Assembly (NCBI GenBank): GCA_030538115.1
Contig: JAUNUP010000007.1
Coordinates: forward strand, 101,882-165,881
Source: Dermatophilus congolensis
GTDB taxonomy: Bacteria > Actinomycetota > Actinomycetes > Actinomycetales > Dermatophilaceae
Direction of reading: 5' to 3'
Length of the DNA: 64,000 nt
The notes under the pieces: generated by a model
Told to the model about the DNA's origin: nothing
The model's database searches: none
Seen by the model: only the letters and a program-made list of their open reading frames with translations
Translations under genes and position numbers: made by a program
Shown here: piece after piece, positions 1-7,929 of the stretch
Layout of the letters: the number at the start of each line of letters is the position of its first letter
Numbering within the stretch: position 1 is the stretch's first letter

Positions 1-55
1 ACTCGACTCCCTCACCCTCCAGCGACGGTGCCACGGGACGGGACAGCGACGCGCC
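1..55. repeat. Direct repeat, copy 1 (truncated palindrome element)
   Basis: Bases 1-55 recur without a mismatch at 174-228. The copy carries the reverse-oriented core of the palindrome-bracketed element followed by one bracket palindrome, GTGCCACGGGAC, at 28-39. The other bracket would lie left of the window. It is intergenic, downstream of the lysX stop. Confidence 0.85.
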
Positions 56-87
56 CCGCACCACCCCAGATGACCTGCGGATACCCC

Positions 88-142
88 GTGCCGTGGCACC
101 GACGCTGAAAGGAAAGTCGCCGGATCACATGTGCCACGGCAC
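88..142 (+). repeat. Palindrome-bracketed intergenic element, copy A
   Basis: Two 12-base palindromes, GTGCCGTGGCAC at 88-99 and GTGCCACGGCAC at 131-142, bracket a 31-base core ending in ACAT. The core resembles the core of the copy at 25254-25309 (a shared GAYGC, then GGAARGG-like, then ACAT pattern). The two brackets can pair with each other, giving a stem over a roughly 30-base loop. No ORF is plausible here. The layout resembles REP or MITE-type intergenic repeats, but I do not recognise a named family. Confidence 0.7.
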
Positions 143-156
143 CACCCCCCAAGCAG

Positions 157-212
157 GTCCCGTGGCACATGTCACTCGACTCCCTCACCCTCCAGCGACG
201 GTGCCACGGGAC
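157..212 (-). repeat. Palindrome-bracketed intergenic element, copy B (inverted)
   Basis: GTCCCGTGGCAC at 157-168 and GTGCCACGGGAC at 201-212 bracket a 32-base core. The reverse complement of that core matches the forward cores of the other copies (GAGGGTGAGGGAGTC against GAAGGGCGAGAGTC). A further GTGCCACGGGAC sits at 251-262, just before the lysX stop codon. Six versions of the 12-mer therefore occur in 262 bases. Confidence 0.7.
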
Positions 213-228
213 GGGACAGCGACGCGCC
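174..228. repeat. Direct repeat, copy 2
   Basis: This stretch is identical to 1-55. The following bases (CCACCCCAGATGACC) also recur after both copies, so the duplicated block is about 75 bases with a small difference in between. The period is 173 bases. Confidence 0.85.
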
Positions 229-281
229 ACCACGCCACCCCAGATGACCCGTGCCACGGGACGGAGTGATGGGCCGGGTTT

Positions 282-3200
282 TCACCCTCGCTTGGGGCGG
301 ACGAAGGGGAAGGTCAGGACCTCTCGGATGTTCGACTCCGTGAGGAGCATGACCAGGCGGTCGAGGCCTATGCCCAGGCCTCCTGCCGGGGGCATGCCTG
401 CCTCCAGGGCGGCGAGGAAGTCTTCGTCGATCTCCATCGCCTCCGCGTCGCCCGCGGCCGCCTTCCACGACTGCTCCGTCAGGCGGCGGCGCTGCTCGAT
501 CGGGTCGTTGAGTTCCGAGTACGCGGTGCCCAGTTCGGAGCCGCGGATGACGAGGTCCCAGCGCTCGACCAGGCCGGGCTTGCTGCGGTGCGGGCCGGTA
601 AGCGGCGAGGTCTCCACAGGGAAGTCGGCGTAGAACGTCGGCATCATCGTCGCGGGCTCGACCAGCTCGCCGTATAGCTCCTCCAGCACGGCTCCCGGCC
701 CCATGCCGTCGTGTACCGGCACCTCGTTGGCGCGAGCGAGGCCGAGCAGGGTTTCGAGGTCGGTGAACTGGTCGACCTGCTGACCGACTGCGGCCGAGAC
801 CGCGTCGCACACCGTGACGACCGGCCACTCCCCCGATACGTCGATGAGACTCGTCACGCCGTCCGGGCCGGGTAGCGGGATCAGTTCGGCTCCGTGCACG
901 GCCCTCGCCGCGGCCTTGATGACGGCCTCGGTGAGCAGGCGCATGTCGGTGTAGTCGGCGAACGGGCGATACGCCTCGAGCACCGTGAACTCAGGGTTGT
1001 GCGTCGCGTCGGCGCCTTCGTTGCGGAAGTTGCGGCCCATTTCGAAGACCGGGCCCATGTCGCCCGCGAGCAGCCGCTTGAGCGCCAACTCCGGGGCGAT
1101 CCGCAGCACGAGGTCGACTCCGTAGGCGTGGGAGAAGGTGCGGAACGGCCGCGCCGTCGCGCCACCGTGCACCGAGCCGAGGATCGGGGTCTCGACTTCG
1201 AGGTACCCGTCGCCGAGCAGGGTCTCGCGCACGGCCCGCAGCGCCACGGAGCGGGCACGCAGCTTGTCGCCCGCCTCCGGGTGCACGAGGAGGTCGAGTG
1301 TGCGCTGCCTGGCCCGCTGCCCCTGATCGGTGAGGCCACCGAACGGCACGGGCTGCAGCGCCTTCGCCGACACCTGCCAGCCCGTGACAAGCAACGACGG
1401 CGTCCCGTTGCGAGACGCGCCGACGGTGCCGTCGAGCACGACCACATCACCGGAGTCGACCGCCCGCCCGAACAGCGCCAGCTCGGCAGCGCCGTCGGCA
1501 CCGTCGGCGCCCAACGACGCGGCTTCGAACACAGCCTGCGCGGTCACGGAGCCGTCGACAAGATCGGCGAACACGACCCCACCGTGACGCCGGATCCCCC
1601 GAACCCGAGCGTTGACCCTCACCGACGCCGCCGCTCCGATGGCCTCGGCAGACGCGACGTCAGCGCCGCCGTCCGCAGAAGAGCTGACCCCGCCACCGCC
1701 GACTTCAGTGGAGCCGACGGAATCGAGGCCGACCTCCGCAGGACCGACCTGCACAGGATCGCCCGAAGCGGTGCCCGACGCGTTCACGTTCGTGGCGCGA
1801 AGAGGCCCGTGGGCTCCGATGTCGCCGGCGCCGGGCCCGCTCCGCACCCAGGCCTCGCCTGCGTGGTCGCGCAGCGGTACTCCCCCGGTCTGGCCTACCG
1901 CGTACGGGTTTCGTCCCGCCGCGACGAGTTCGCCGAGGTGCCGGAGGCGGTGTCGCGACTGGTCGGAGCGCTGCGGCTCCGCCGCGTCGAGGTCGAGGGT
2001 GCGGCGTTCAGCCTCGGCGGCGCGTTCGAGCTGGGCGGGGCTGAGGGTGCGGTGGGCGGCGAGGCGCCCGTGGCCGGGGTAGGGCAGAAACCCCTCCGCG
2101 GCGCCGATCGCGACACCTACCGGCACCAGCGACACGGTGCCCTCGTAGCAGACGTACCGGGTCACCCATTCGGGCCGGTACTTGTCGTTGTTGCGGTACA
2201 GGCTCTCGATCTGGGTGAAGCGGTCGAGCACGCCGAGCATGCCGGAGCTGACCTTGGCGATCGGGCTCGCACCGAGTTCTTCGGCGTCGGAGAACACCTG
2301 GCGCATCACCGCGAAATTGAGCGAGACCTGCACGACGCCGAGATCGTCTGCGGCGTCCATGAGTTCGGCGACCATCAACTCGGTCACACCGTTCGGCGCG
2401 TCCGGAGACCGCCGCATCACGTCGAGCGACAGACCCGTCATGCCCCAGGGCACGAACGACAGCAGCCCCACCGGGGTGCCGTCTGCGTGGTGCGCGGTGA
2501 CGAGCAGGCAGCGGCCGTCGGCCGGGTCGCCGAGCCGTTCGAGGGCCATCGAGAACCCGCGCTCCGAACCGCCGAGACGCCAGGAATCGGCGAGAGCGAT
2601 GACCTCGCGCATTTCGTCGTCGGTGAGCTCGGCGTGACGACGGATGCGCACGACCAGCCCCGCCCGCCGCGCCCGCGTCACGGCCTGCCGCACCGGGGTC
2701 ATGGAGGTCGAGTCGAGCGTGAACCGCTCCGGGTGCAGCACCGCCTCGTCACCGAGCGGGAAGACCGAGAAGCCGAGCCCGGCGAGGTAGCGGGCGGCGT
2801 CGGCCCCGGCAGAGGTGACGGCGGGGATCCACCCGTATTCACGGGAGGTCGAGAGCCAGTTGGCGACGGCCGAATCCCACGATCCGCGCTCGCCGAGCGG
2901 GTCGCCGGAGGCGAGCGCCACCGCTCCGATGACCCGATACGCGATCACCGCCTGGCCGTCGTCGGAGAACGCGTACGACCGGTCGCGGCGGGTGGCGAAG
3001 TAGCCGAGCGAGTCGGCCTGCCCGTGCCGCGCAACGAGCCGACGCACCTCGACCTCGCGGTCGCCGTTCCAGGCCGCCTCCTGCTTGCCTGAACGCAGGA
3101 AGACCCACAGGGCCAGCACGAGCGTCAGCGACAGCAGCACCTCGAGCACGAGCGGGATGAGCGTGCCCGTGTCGCGCAGCACCTGGATGTCGCGCGCCCG

Positions 3201-3902
3201 CTCGACGCCGAGGCTTCGCCGCATCACTGCGGTTATCGCCGCGAGCGGAGAGCGGTCGGCCGACTCCCCCGGCCCCGTCGTGACCAGCAGCACTGCCGTG
3301 ACCATCAGAGCGGTCGCCCACCCCACGATCACCACGGCAAGGGCCTTGACCCACGAACCGGGAGTGACCCGTGCCGGGAAGGCGGGCCGCAGCCACCACA
3401 GCATCGTCACGACGGCGAAACCGATCGCCACCGCGATGCCCTCGACGGCGATGACCGCGGTCATGCCGAGGATCTCGACCATGCCGTGCATCACTGGCAA
3501 CGATCCGAACGCCAGCGCGGCGATGTTGACGACCGACCAGAGCACTCCGAGGGCCTGGAAGACGCCGACGATCACGAGCGCAACCCGCTTGCGCCGCACG
3601 AGAGCCCCGAGAATCAGGGCCAGGATGACGATCGACACCAGCGACGTCGATGCCGGGATGTTGAACACCCCCAGCACGAACCGCAGCACGAGCGACTCGT
3701 GCCGGCCTCCGCCGATCCACAGGATCACCGTCGCGAGCAGGGCCAACGCGAACACCGCGATCAAGATGCGAGCGGCCCGCTCCTGCGCCTGACGCGAGCG
3801 CGGCCGCAGAAACGCCCGCAAGCCGTCGACCCTTCGCGGCCTGCGCTTGGGCGCCGAGGGTTCTCGCACCGCGCCGGCGATCGTCTCCGTCCCGCTCATC
3901 AC
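282..3902 (-). CDS. lysX: Bifunctional lysylphosphatidylglycerol synthase / lysyl-tRNA synthetase LysX
   Basis: The enzyme charges lysine onto tRNA and transfers it to membrane phosphatidylglycerol, which gives resistance to cationic peptides. The roughly 1206-residue product is close to the length of mycobacterial LysX. Residues about 40-290 hold several hydrophobic helices (MprF-like membrane part). Residues about 290-600 are the DUF2156 aminoacyl-transferase domain. Residues about 760-850 are an OB-fold, and the rest is a class II lysyl-tRNA synthetase core with motif 2 (FEMGRNFRNEGAD) and motif 3 (GLGIGLDRL). Residues about 680-755 are a Gly/Ser/Ala/Val-rich linker. The start is a GTG directly followed by ATG at 3899; either may be used. 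The repeat cluster at 1-262 lies beyond the stop. Confidence 0.95.
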   Translation of the reverse strand: MMSGTETIAGAVREPSAPKRRPRRVDGLRAFLRPRSRQAQERAARILIAVFALALLATVILWIGGGRHESLVLRFVLGVFNIPASTSLVSIVILALILGALVRRKRVALVIVGVFQALGVLWSVVNIAALAFGSLPVMHGMVEILGMTAVIAVEGIAVAIGFAVVTMLWWLRPAFPARVTPGSWVKALAVVIVGWATALMVTAVLLVTTGPGESADRSPLAAITAVMRRSLGVERARDIQVLRDTGTLIPLVLEVLLSLTLVLALWVFLRSGKQEAAWNGDREVEVRRLVARHGQADSLGYFATRRDRSYAFSDDGQAVIAYRVIGAVALASGDPLGERGSWDSAVANWLSTSREYGWIPAVTSAGADAARYLAGLGFSVFPLGDEAVLHPERFTLDSTSMTPVRQAVTRARRAGLVVRIRRHAELTDDEMREVIALADSWRLGGSERGFSMALERLGDPADGRCLLVTAHHADGTPVGLLSFVPWGMTGLSLDVMRRSPDAPNGVTELMVAELMDAADDLGVVQVSLNFAVMRQVFSDAEELGASPIAKVSSGMLGVLDRFTQIESLYRNNDKYRPEWVTRYVCYEGTVSLVPVGVAIGAAEGFLPYPGHGRLAAHRTLSPAQLERAAEAERRTLDLDAAEPQRSDQSRHRLRHLGELVAAGRNPYAVGQTGGVPLRDHAGEAWVRSGPGAGDIGAHGPLRATNVNASGTASGDPVQVGPAEVGLDSVGSTEVGGGGVSSSADGGADVASAEAIGAAASVRVNARVRGIRRHGGVVFADLVDGSVTAQAVFEAASLGADGADGAAELALFGRAVDSGDVVVLDGTVGASRNGTPSLLVTGWQVSAKALQPVPFGGLTDQGQRARQRTLDLLVHPEAGDKLRARSVALRAVRETLLGDGYLEVETPILGSVHGGATARPFRTFSHAYGVDLVLRIAPELALKRLLAGDMGPVFEMGRNFRNEGADATHNPEFTVLEAYRPFADYTDMRLLTEAVIKAAARAVHGAELIPLPGPDGVTSLIDVSGEWPVVTVCDAVSAAVGQQVDQFTDLETLLGLARANEVPVHDGMGPGAVLEELYGELVEPATMMPTFYADFPVETSPLTGPHRSKPGLVERWDLVIRGSELGTAYSELNDPIEQRRRLTEQSWKAAAGDAEAMEIDEDFLAALEAGMPPAGGLGIGLDRLVMLLTESNIREVLTFPFVRPKRG

Positions 3903-4092
3903 ACCCCACTCTTGCGGTCTCCCCTGAACGGACCGCTCCGAACCCGAGGGTAGAACCGCAACGTCGCGAGAGCGTCACAGGATGGGCATAACCCCAAGAG
4001 CGAACTCAGCCCACCTTCAGCGTCACTAGTCCCGGTGTTCGTCAGGCGAATTCGGTCGGCTAGCGTGATGCGACCACTGAGGAGGGCCTTAC

Positions 4093-5763
4093 ATGAGCTT
4101 CGACGTCCGCAATCTGCGGCACCGCACCGCCAACGAACGCCGCAACCGCGCCTCTGTCGGAGACATCCTCGAACGACAGGTGTGGAGCCGACCCGACGCG
4201 ATCGCGATGGTCGCCGGACCTGGCGCCTGCGAGGACGAGACGCGCTCGTCGCTGACGTACCGGCAGGCCGACGAGGTCGCCAACCAGGTGGCTCACGCGC
4301 TCGCCGCGACGGGGCTGCGGGATGCCGACATCGCGATCCTCGTCTGCGACAACTCCGCGGAGGCGTTTCTCACGAAGATCGGCATGGCGAAGGCGGGCGT
4401 CGTCACAGCCCCGCTCAATCCCTCGCTCGCGTCCGACGTCATCGCGGAGACGGTCACGCGCATCGGCGCGAAGGCCGCGATCGTCGACGCCGAGCACTAC
4501 GACCGGATGCGCGGGATTCTCGGCGACCTCGGCATTCCGATCCACGCGGCGATCGCGGCCGGCGGGCAGCGGGTCGAGGGCGTGCCGACGTTCGCCGAGT
4601 TCATCGCCGGGCAGCCGACCACCGAGCCGGACACGGTCATCGAAGGTGACGACATCTGGCAACTGCTCTTCACCTCCGGCTCGACGGCCGCGCCCAAGGG
4701 CGTGATGATCTCGCACCACAACACGTATTACGCCTCGCTCGCCTGGACTCAGACGCACACGGTTCGACTCACGCACGAGCGCGACACCGTCTTCTGCTCG
4801 TACCTGCCGATCGTCTTCCACACCGCCGACGCCATCGTCTACGCCACGTGGCTCGTCGGAGGCACCGTCGTTCTCGGACGCCGCCCCGACCCGGCCGCCG
4901 TCGCGCGTGCGGTAAGTGACCACGGCGTCACCCACCTGTGGGCCGGCCTGCCCCAGTTCGTGCGCGCCATCGTCGCGGCGTTCGACGCCGACCCGTCGCT
5001 GAGCGCGCACAGCCTCGCGGCCGTCACGTACGGGTGGGCCCCGCTGGAGGAGAAGATCTACGACGACCTCGTGCGGGTCGTGGGCCACCCCGTCGGCGCC
5101 GAATCGATCATCGGGATGACCGAAGTCGTCGTCTCGCACCGCTTCTGGCTCGACGAGCACGAAGACCTCTTCCGCCGCACGACACCCCGCGACAACTACG
5201 TCGGCCTGCCCAACCCGCTGCTCGCGGCCCGCCTCGTCGACAGCGAGGGCGCGACCGTGCCCATCGCCGAGGGCGGTGTCGGGGAGGTCGTCTACCGCTC
5301 CCCGGCGCTCACGGCCGGGTACTACCTCGACGAGGAGGCGACGCGGGAGTCGATGCGCGGCCAGTGGTTCCACACCGGCGACCTCTTCCACTACGGCGAA
5401 GACGGCCAGCGGATGATGGTCGACCGGCTCAAAGACGTCGTCAAGAGCGGCGGCGAGAACGTCTCGTCGATCCGCGTCGAGGCGGCGCTCGAGACGCACC
5501 CCGACGTGGCGCGGGCCGCTGTCATCGGGTTGCCGCACGAGCGTTGGGGCGAGGCCGTGACCGCGGCGATCATCCCCGTTCCCGGCGCCACCCCGGATGT
5601 CGAGGCGCTGCGCGAACACTGCCGCGCGCAGCTCGCTCCGTACGAGGTGCCCAAGGCCATCGTCGTCGTCGACACGCTGCCGACCAGCGTGGGCGGAAAA
5701 CTGCAGAAGCACCACGTCCGCACCCAGGTCGCGAGCCTGAACCCCTACGGATCCGAGGACTGA
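4093..5763 (+). CDS. AMP-binding acyl-CoA synthetase
   Basis: This 556-residue ANL-superfamily ligase activates a carboxylic acid to its CoA thioester through an acyl-adenylate. The ATP-binding loop FTSGSTAAPKG, the QWFHTGDLFHYGEDG segment, the RLKDVVKSGGENVSS hinge and the late catalytic Lys (GGKLQKHH) are all present. Length and motifs fit medium/long-chain fatty acyl or aryl acyl ligases; the substrate cannot be read from sequence. The ATG at 4093 follows a GGAGGGCC ribosome site. An enoyl-CoA hydratase starts one base after its stop, so the pair probably forms an operon acting on one acyl-CoA. Confidence 0.88.
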   Translation: MSFDVRNLRHRTANERRNRASVGDILERQVWSRPDAIAMVAGPGACEDETRSSLTYRQADEVANQVAHALAATGLRDADIAILVCDNSAEAFLTKIGMAKAGVVTAPLNPSLASDVIAETVTRIGAKAAIVDAEHYDRMRGILGDLGIPIHAAIAAGGQRVEGVPTFAEFIAGQPTTEPDTVIEGDDIWQLLFTSGSTAAPKGVMISHHNTYYASLAWTQTHTVRLTHERDTVFCSYLPIVFHTADAIVYATWLVGGTVVLGRRPDPAAVARAVSDHGVTHLWAGLPQFVRAIVAAFDADPSLSAHSLAAVTYGWAPLEEKIYDDLVRVVGHPVGAESIIGMTEVVVSHRFWLDEHEDLFRRTTPRDNYVGLPNPLLAARLVDSEGATVPIAEGGVGEVVYRSPALTAGYYLDEEATRESMRGQWFHTGDLFHYGEDGQRMMVDRLKDVVKSGGENVSSIRVEAALETHPDVARAAVIGLPHERWGEAVTAAIIPVPGATPDVEALREHCRAQLAPYEVPKAIVVVDTLPTSVGGKLQKHHVRTQVASLNPYGSED

Positions 5764-5764
5764 C

Positions 5765-6559
5765 ATGGCAACGCCCCTGCCCGCACACCGCGCCTTCGAC
5801 ACACTCGACGTCACATTCGCCGACGGAGTCGTCGGCGTCACCCTGAACCGCCCCGACAAGCTCAACGCGATCAGCCTGCGCATGGCCGAAGAACTCGGCG
5901 TCGTCGCGAAGGAGTACGGCTGGCACCCGGATGCACGGGTGCTCGTCGTTTCCGGCTCCGGGCGGGCTTTCTGCGCCGGATTCGACGTGTCCACGAGCGA
6001 GGGCGACCCCTCGGTTCGCGGTAACTGGTTGCAGTACGGGGGTTTTCACGCCGCGTTCCAGGCGCTGGCCGCTGCTCCCGTGGTGCGGATCGCCCGCCTG
6101 CACGGCCACGTCGTCGGTGCCGGCCTGTTGCTGGCCGCCGCGTGCGAACTGCGTTACGGCGCCCCGACGACCACGTTGTCGGTGCCTGAACTCGACATGG
6201 GCATCCCGTTCTCGCTCGGCGGCGTCTCGACGATGACCCGATACCTCGGCGTGACGCGCACCGCCGACCTCGTGCTCACGTGCCGGCGCATGCCAGCGGA
6301 GGAGGCGCTGCGCGGCGGGTTCCTCACGGAGGTCGTGGAAGAGGACGCACTCGACGCCCGCGTGGCGGAGATCGCCCGAAGCATCGCGGCCCGCCCGTCG
6401 TCGCTCCTGCTGGCAACGCTCGTCTCTCTCGGGGAGGCGGCTCGCGACCTCGTCCCGGCAGACACGGTCGACCTGGCCACGATGCAGTTCGCCTCCGACG
6501 ACCCGGAGGCAGCCGCCGTCAACGCGGCCTACGCGAAGAGGTTCGGCCGCCGGGACTGA
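5765..6559 (+). CDS. Enoyl-CoA hydratase/isomerase family protein
   Basis: This 264-residue crotonase-fold protein is of usual family length. The oxyanion-hole segments GRAFCAGFD (about residues 64-72) and HGHVVGAGLLLAAACELRYG (about 112-131) are clear. It probably hydrates or isomerises an acyl-CoA made by the upstream ligase. It begins at ATG 5765, immediately after the ligase stop, so translational coupling is likely. The exact reaction is uncertain because crotonase members vary in their acid/base residues. Confidence 0.87.
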   Translation: MATPLPAHRAFDTLDVTFADGVVGVTLNRPDKLNAISLRMAEELGVVAKEYGWHPDARVLVVSGSGRAFCAGFDVSTSEGDPSVRGNWLQYGGFHAAFQALAAAPVVRIARLHGHVVGAGLLLAAACELRYGAPTTTLSVPELDMGIPFSLGGVSTMTRYLGVTRTADLVLTCRRMPAEEALRGGFLTEVVEEDALDARVAEIARSIAARPSSLLLATLVSLGEAARDLVPADTVDLATMQFASDDPEAAAVNAAYAKRFGRRD

Positions 6560-6597
6560 CCCGGCACTGACCGCGGCTGCCCAGCGACCGACCCGAG

Positions 6598-7758
6598 TCA
6601 CGTCGCGGTGAAGGCCGGGGAGGTCGATGCCAGCCAGGTCATGCTCGGCTGGGCGAACGGGATCCACAGGTCGGTGTTGTGGCCGCCGCGCGGGAGTTCG
6701 GTGAAGGTCAGCGACGTCGGAGCGCGCACCGCCTTCTCGATGAGCTTCGTCGACGGGATCGCCAGGTCGTCGTTCTTGCCCGCCACGCCCCACAGCGCCA
6801 CGGCCGGAGGGTGGTTCTCGGCGAGTGCGACGAGGTCGTAGCGGTTCCACTCCGGCGTGCCCTCGGCGAACGGCACGAAGCTCGGGTCGAAGTCAGGCCG
6901 CCAGTAGCCGCCCATCGACACCGCGGTCGCGAACGTGTCGGGGTGCAGCATCGCCGACATGTTCGCGCACCAGCCGCCCGCGCTCATCCCCCACGCGGCG
7001 AACGAATCACGCCCGGGCGAGACCCGGAACGTCGAGTAGAGCCAGGCGGGAACGTCTTGCGTCAGCCACGTCTCGACCTTCCCGCCGGTAGTGGAGTCGA
7101 CGCACTCGTTGTCCCGCCCGCTGAAGGCCCAGTGCGGTGAGACGATCAGCGCCGGCTTCATCTGCCCCTGGTCGGCCATGGTGCTGACGATCTGGTCGAG
7201 CTTGACCACGTTGAACACCGCGTACGGCGCCGGGGCGATGCCGTGAAAGGTCTCGATCACCGGGAACTCGCGATTCGGCTCCGAGACGTACTGCTTCGGA
7301 AACCACACCGTGACCTGCCCGGTCATGCCACTGCGGGCGCCGCGCACCGTGAAGTCCTCGAAGCCCGCGCCCGCACCCGATTTAGTGGGTTGCAGCTTCA
7401 GCGAGACAGCCGGGCGAGTGCGCGCGCCCGTGATGAGCGCGCTCGAGGTGTGATCCGCCGCGACCGCTGCGGCCGCGTTCTCCGGTGAACGCACGACGGT
7501 GCCGCTGTCGGAGGCGGGCATGAGGTCACCGATGGTCGGGTACCAGCCGTACTCGGCGTTGAGCGGAGCCGCGAGCGTCATCGTCGTCAGCAGCGACACC
7601 ACCGTCAGCGACACGATCCGCCGCAGGTACGAGCCCACCGTGTTCGCCGACGACCGATGCCAACGCAAGACCACCCACACAGCCGCGACGAGCAGCGCGA
7701 TCCGAAGCCCCCAGATCGCCTGGTCACTGACCAGCGAGATGTCGTAGAACCAGCCCAC
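6598..7758 (-). CDS. Membrane-anchored or secreted esterase family protein
   Basis: This alpha/beta hydrolase of the putative-esterase (Antigen 85/esterase D-like) type has about 386 residues. Two N-terminal hydrophobic stretches (WGLRIALLVAAVWVVLRW and the segment beginning IVSLTVVSLLTTMTLAAPL) anchor or export it. The nucleophile elbow is WGMSAGG, and the final His lies in PRGGHNTDLW. I chose the GTG at 7758 (VGWFYDI) because GGAGGAAGGGG lies upstream and the N terminus then reads as membrane helices. The frame stays open to 8124, but that extension overlaps the kup start and looks non-coding. It may act on cell-envelope lipids, an inference from the family. Confidence 0.82.
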   Translation of the reverse strand: MGWFYDISLVSDQAIWGLRIALLVAAVWVVLRWHRSSANTVGSYLRRIVSLTVVSLLTTMTLAAPLNAEYGWYPTIGDLMPASDSGTVVRSPENAAAAVAADHTSSALITGARTRPAVSLKLQPTKSGAGAGFEDFTVRGARSGMTGQVTVWFPKQYVSEPNREFPVIETFHGIAPAPYAVFNVVKLDQIVSTMADQGQMKPALIVSPHWAFSGRDNECVDSTTGGKVETWLTQDVPAWLYSTFRVSPGRDSFAAWGMSAGGWCANMSAMLHPDTFATAVSMGGYWRPDFDPSFVPFAEGTPEWNRYDLVALAENHPPAVALWGVAGKNDDLAIPSTKLIEKAVRAPTSLTFTELPRGGHNTDLWIPFAQPSMTWLASTSPAFTAT

Positions 7759-7929
7759 GGTCCGCCCCTTCCTCCGACCCCAGGCCCTGAGGAAACCACG
7801 ACCTCCCCGCACACCCGCTGAACACTTCAGAAGCGCTTCAGCTTTGGCAGGCGGTCGAGCTGCCGACACGTTCCCTGCGCAACACCTCGCCTGCTGGGAT
7901 GCGTCCTTGTCGGTGGGTGGGCGCATGAT

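Noticed and set aside
1..262. Possible CRISPR array after lysX
   Set aside because: The repeats are short palindromes in mixed orientation with uneven spacing and related, not unique, spacers; no cas genes are nearby.
894..3092. A 732-codon open frame antisense to lysX
   Set aside because: It is a high-GC shadow frame with biased, repetitive composition (Arg/Gly/His/Val rich), opposite an excellent LysX protein.
4060..5994. A 644-codon antisense frame across the acyl-CoA ligase gene
   Set aside because: Same shadow effect; no recognisable domain, while the plus-strand protein is clearly an ANL ligase.
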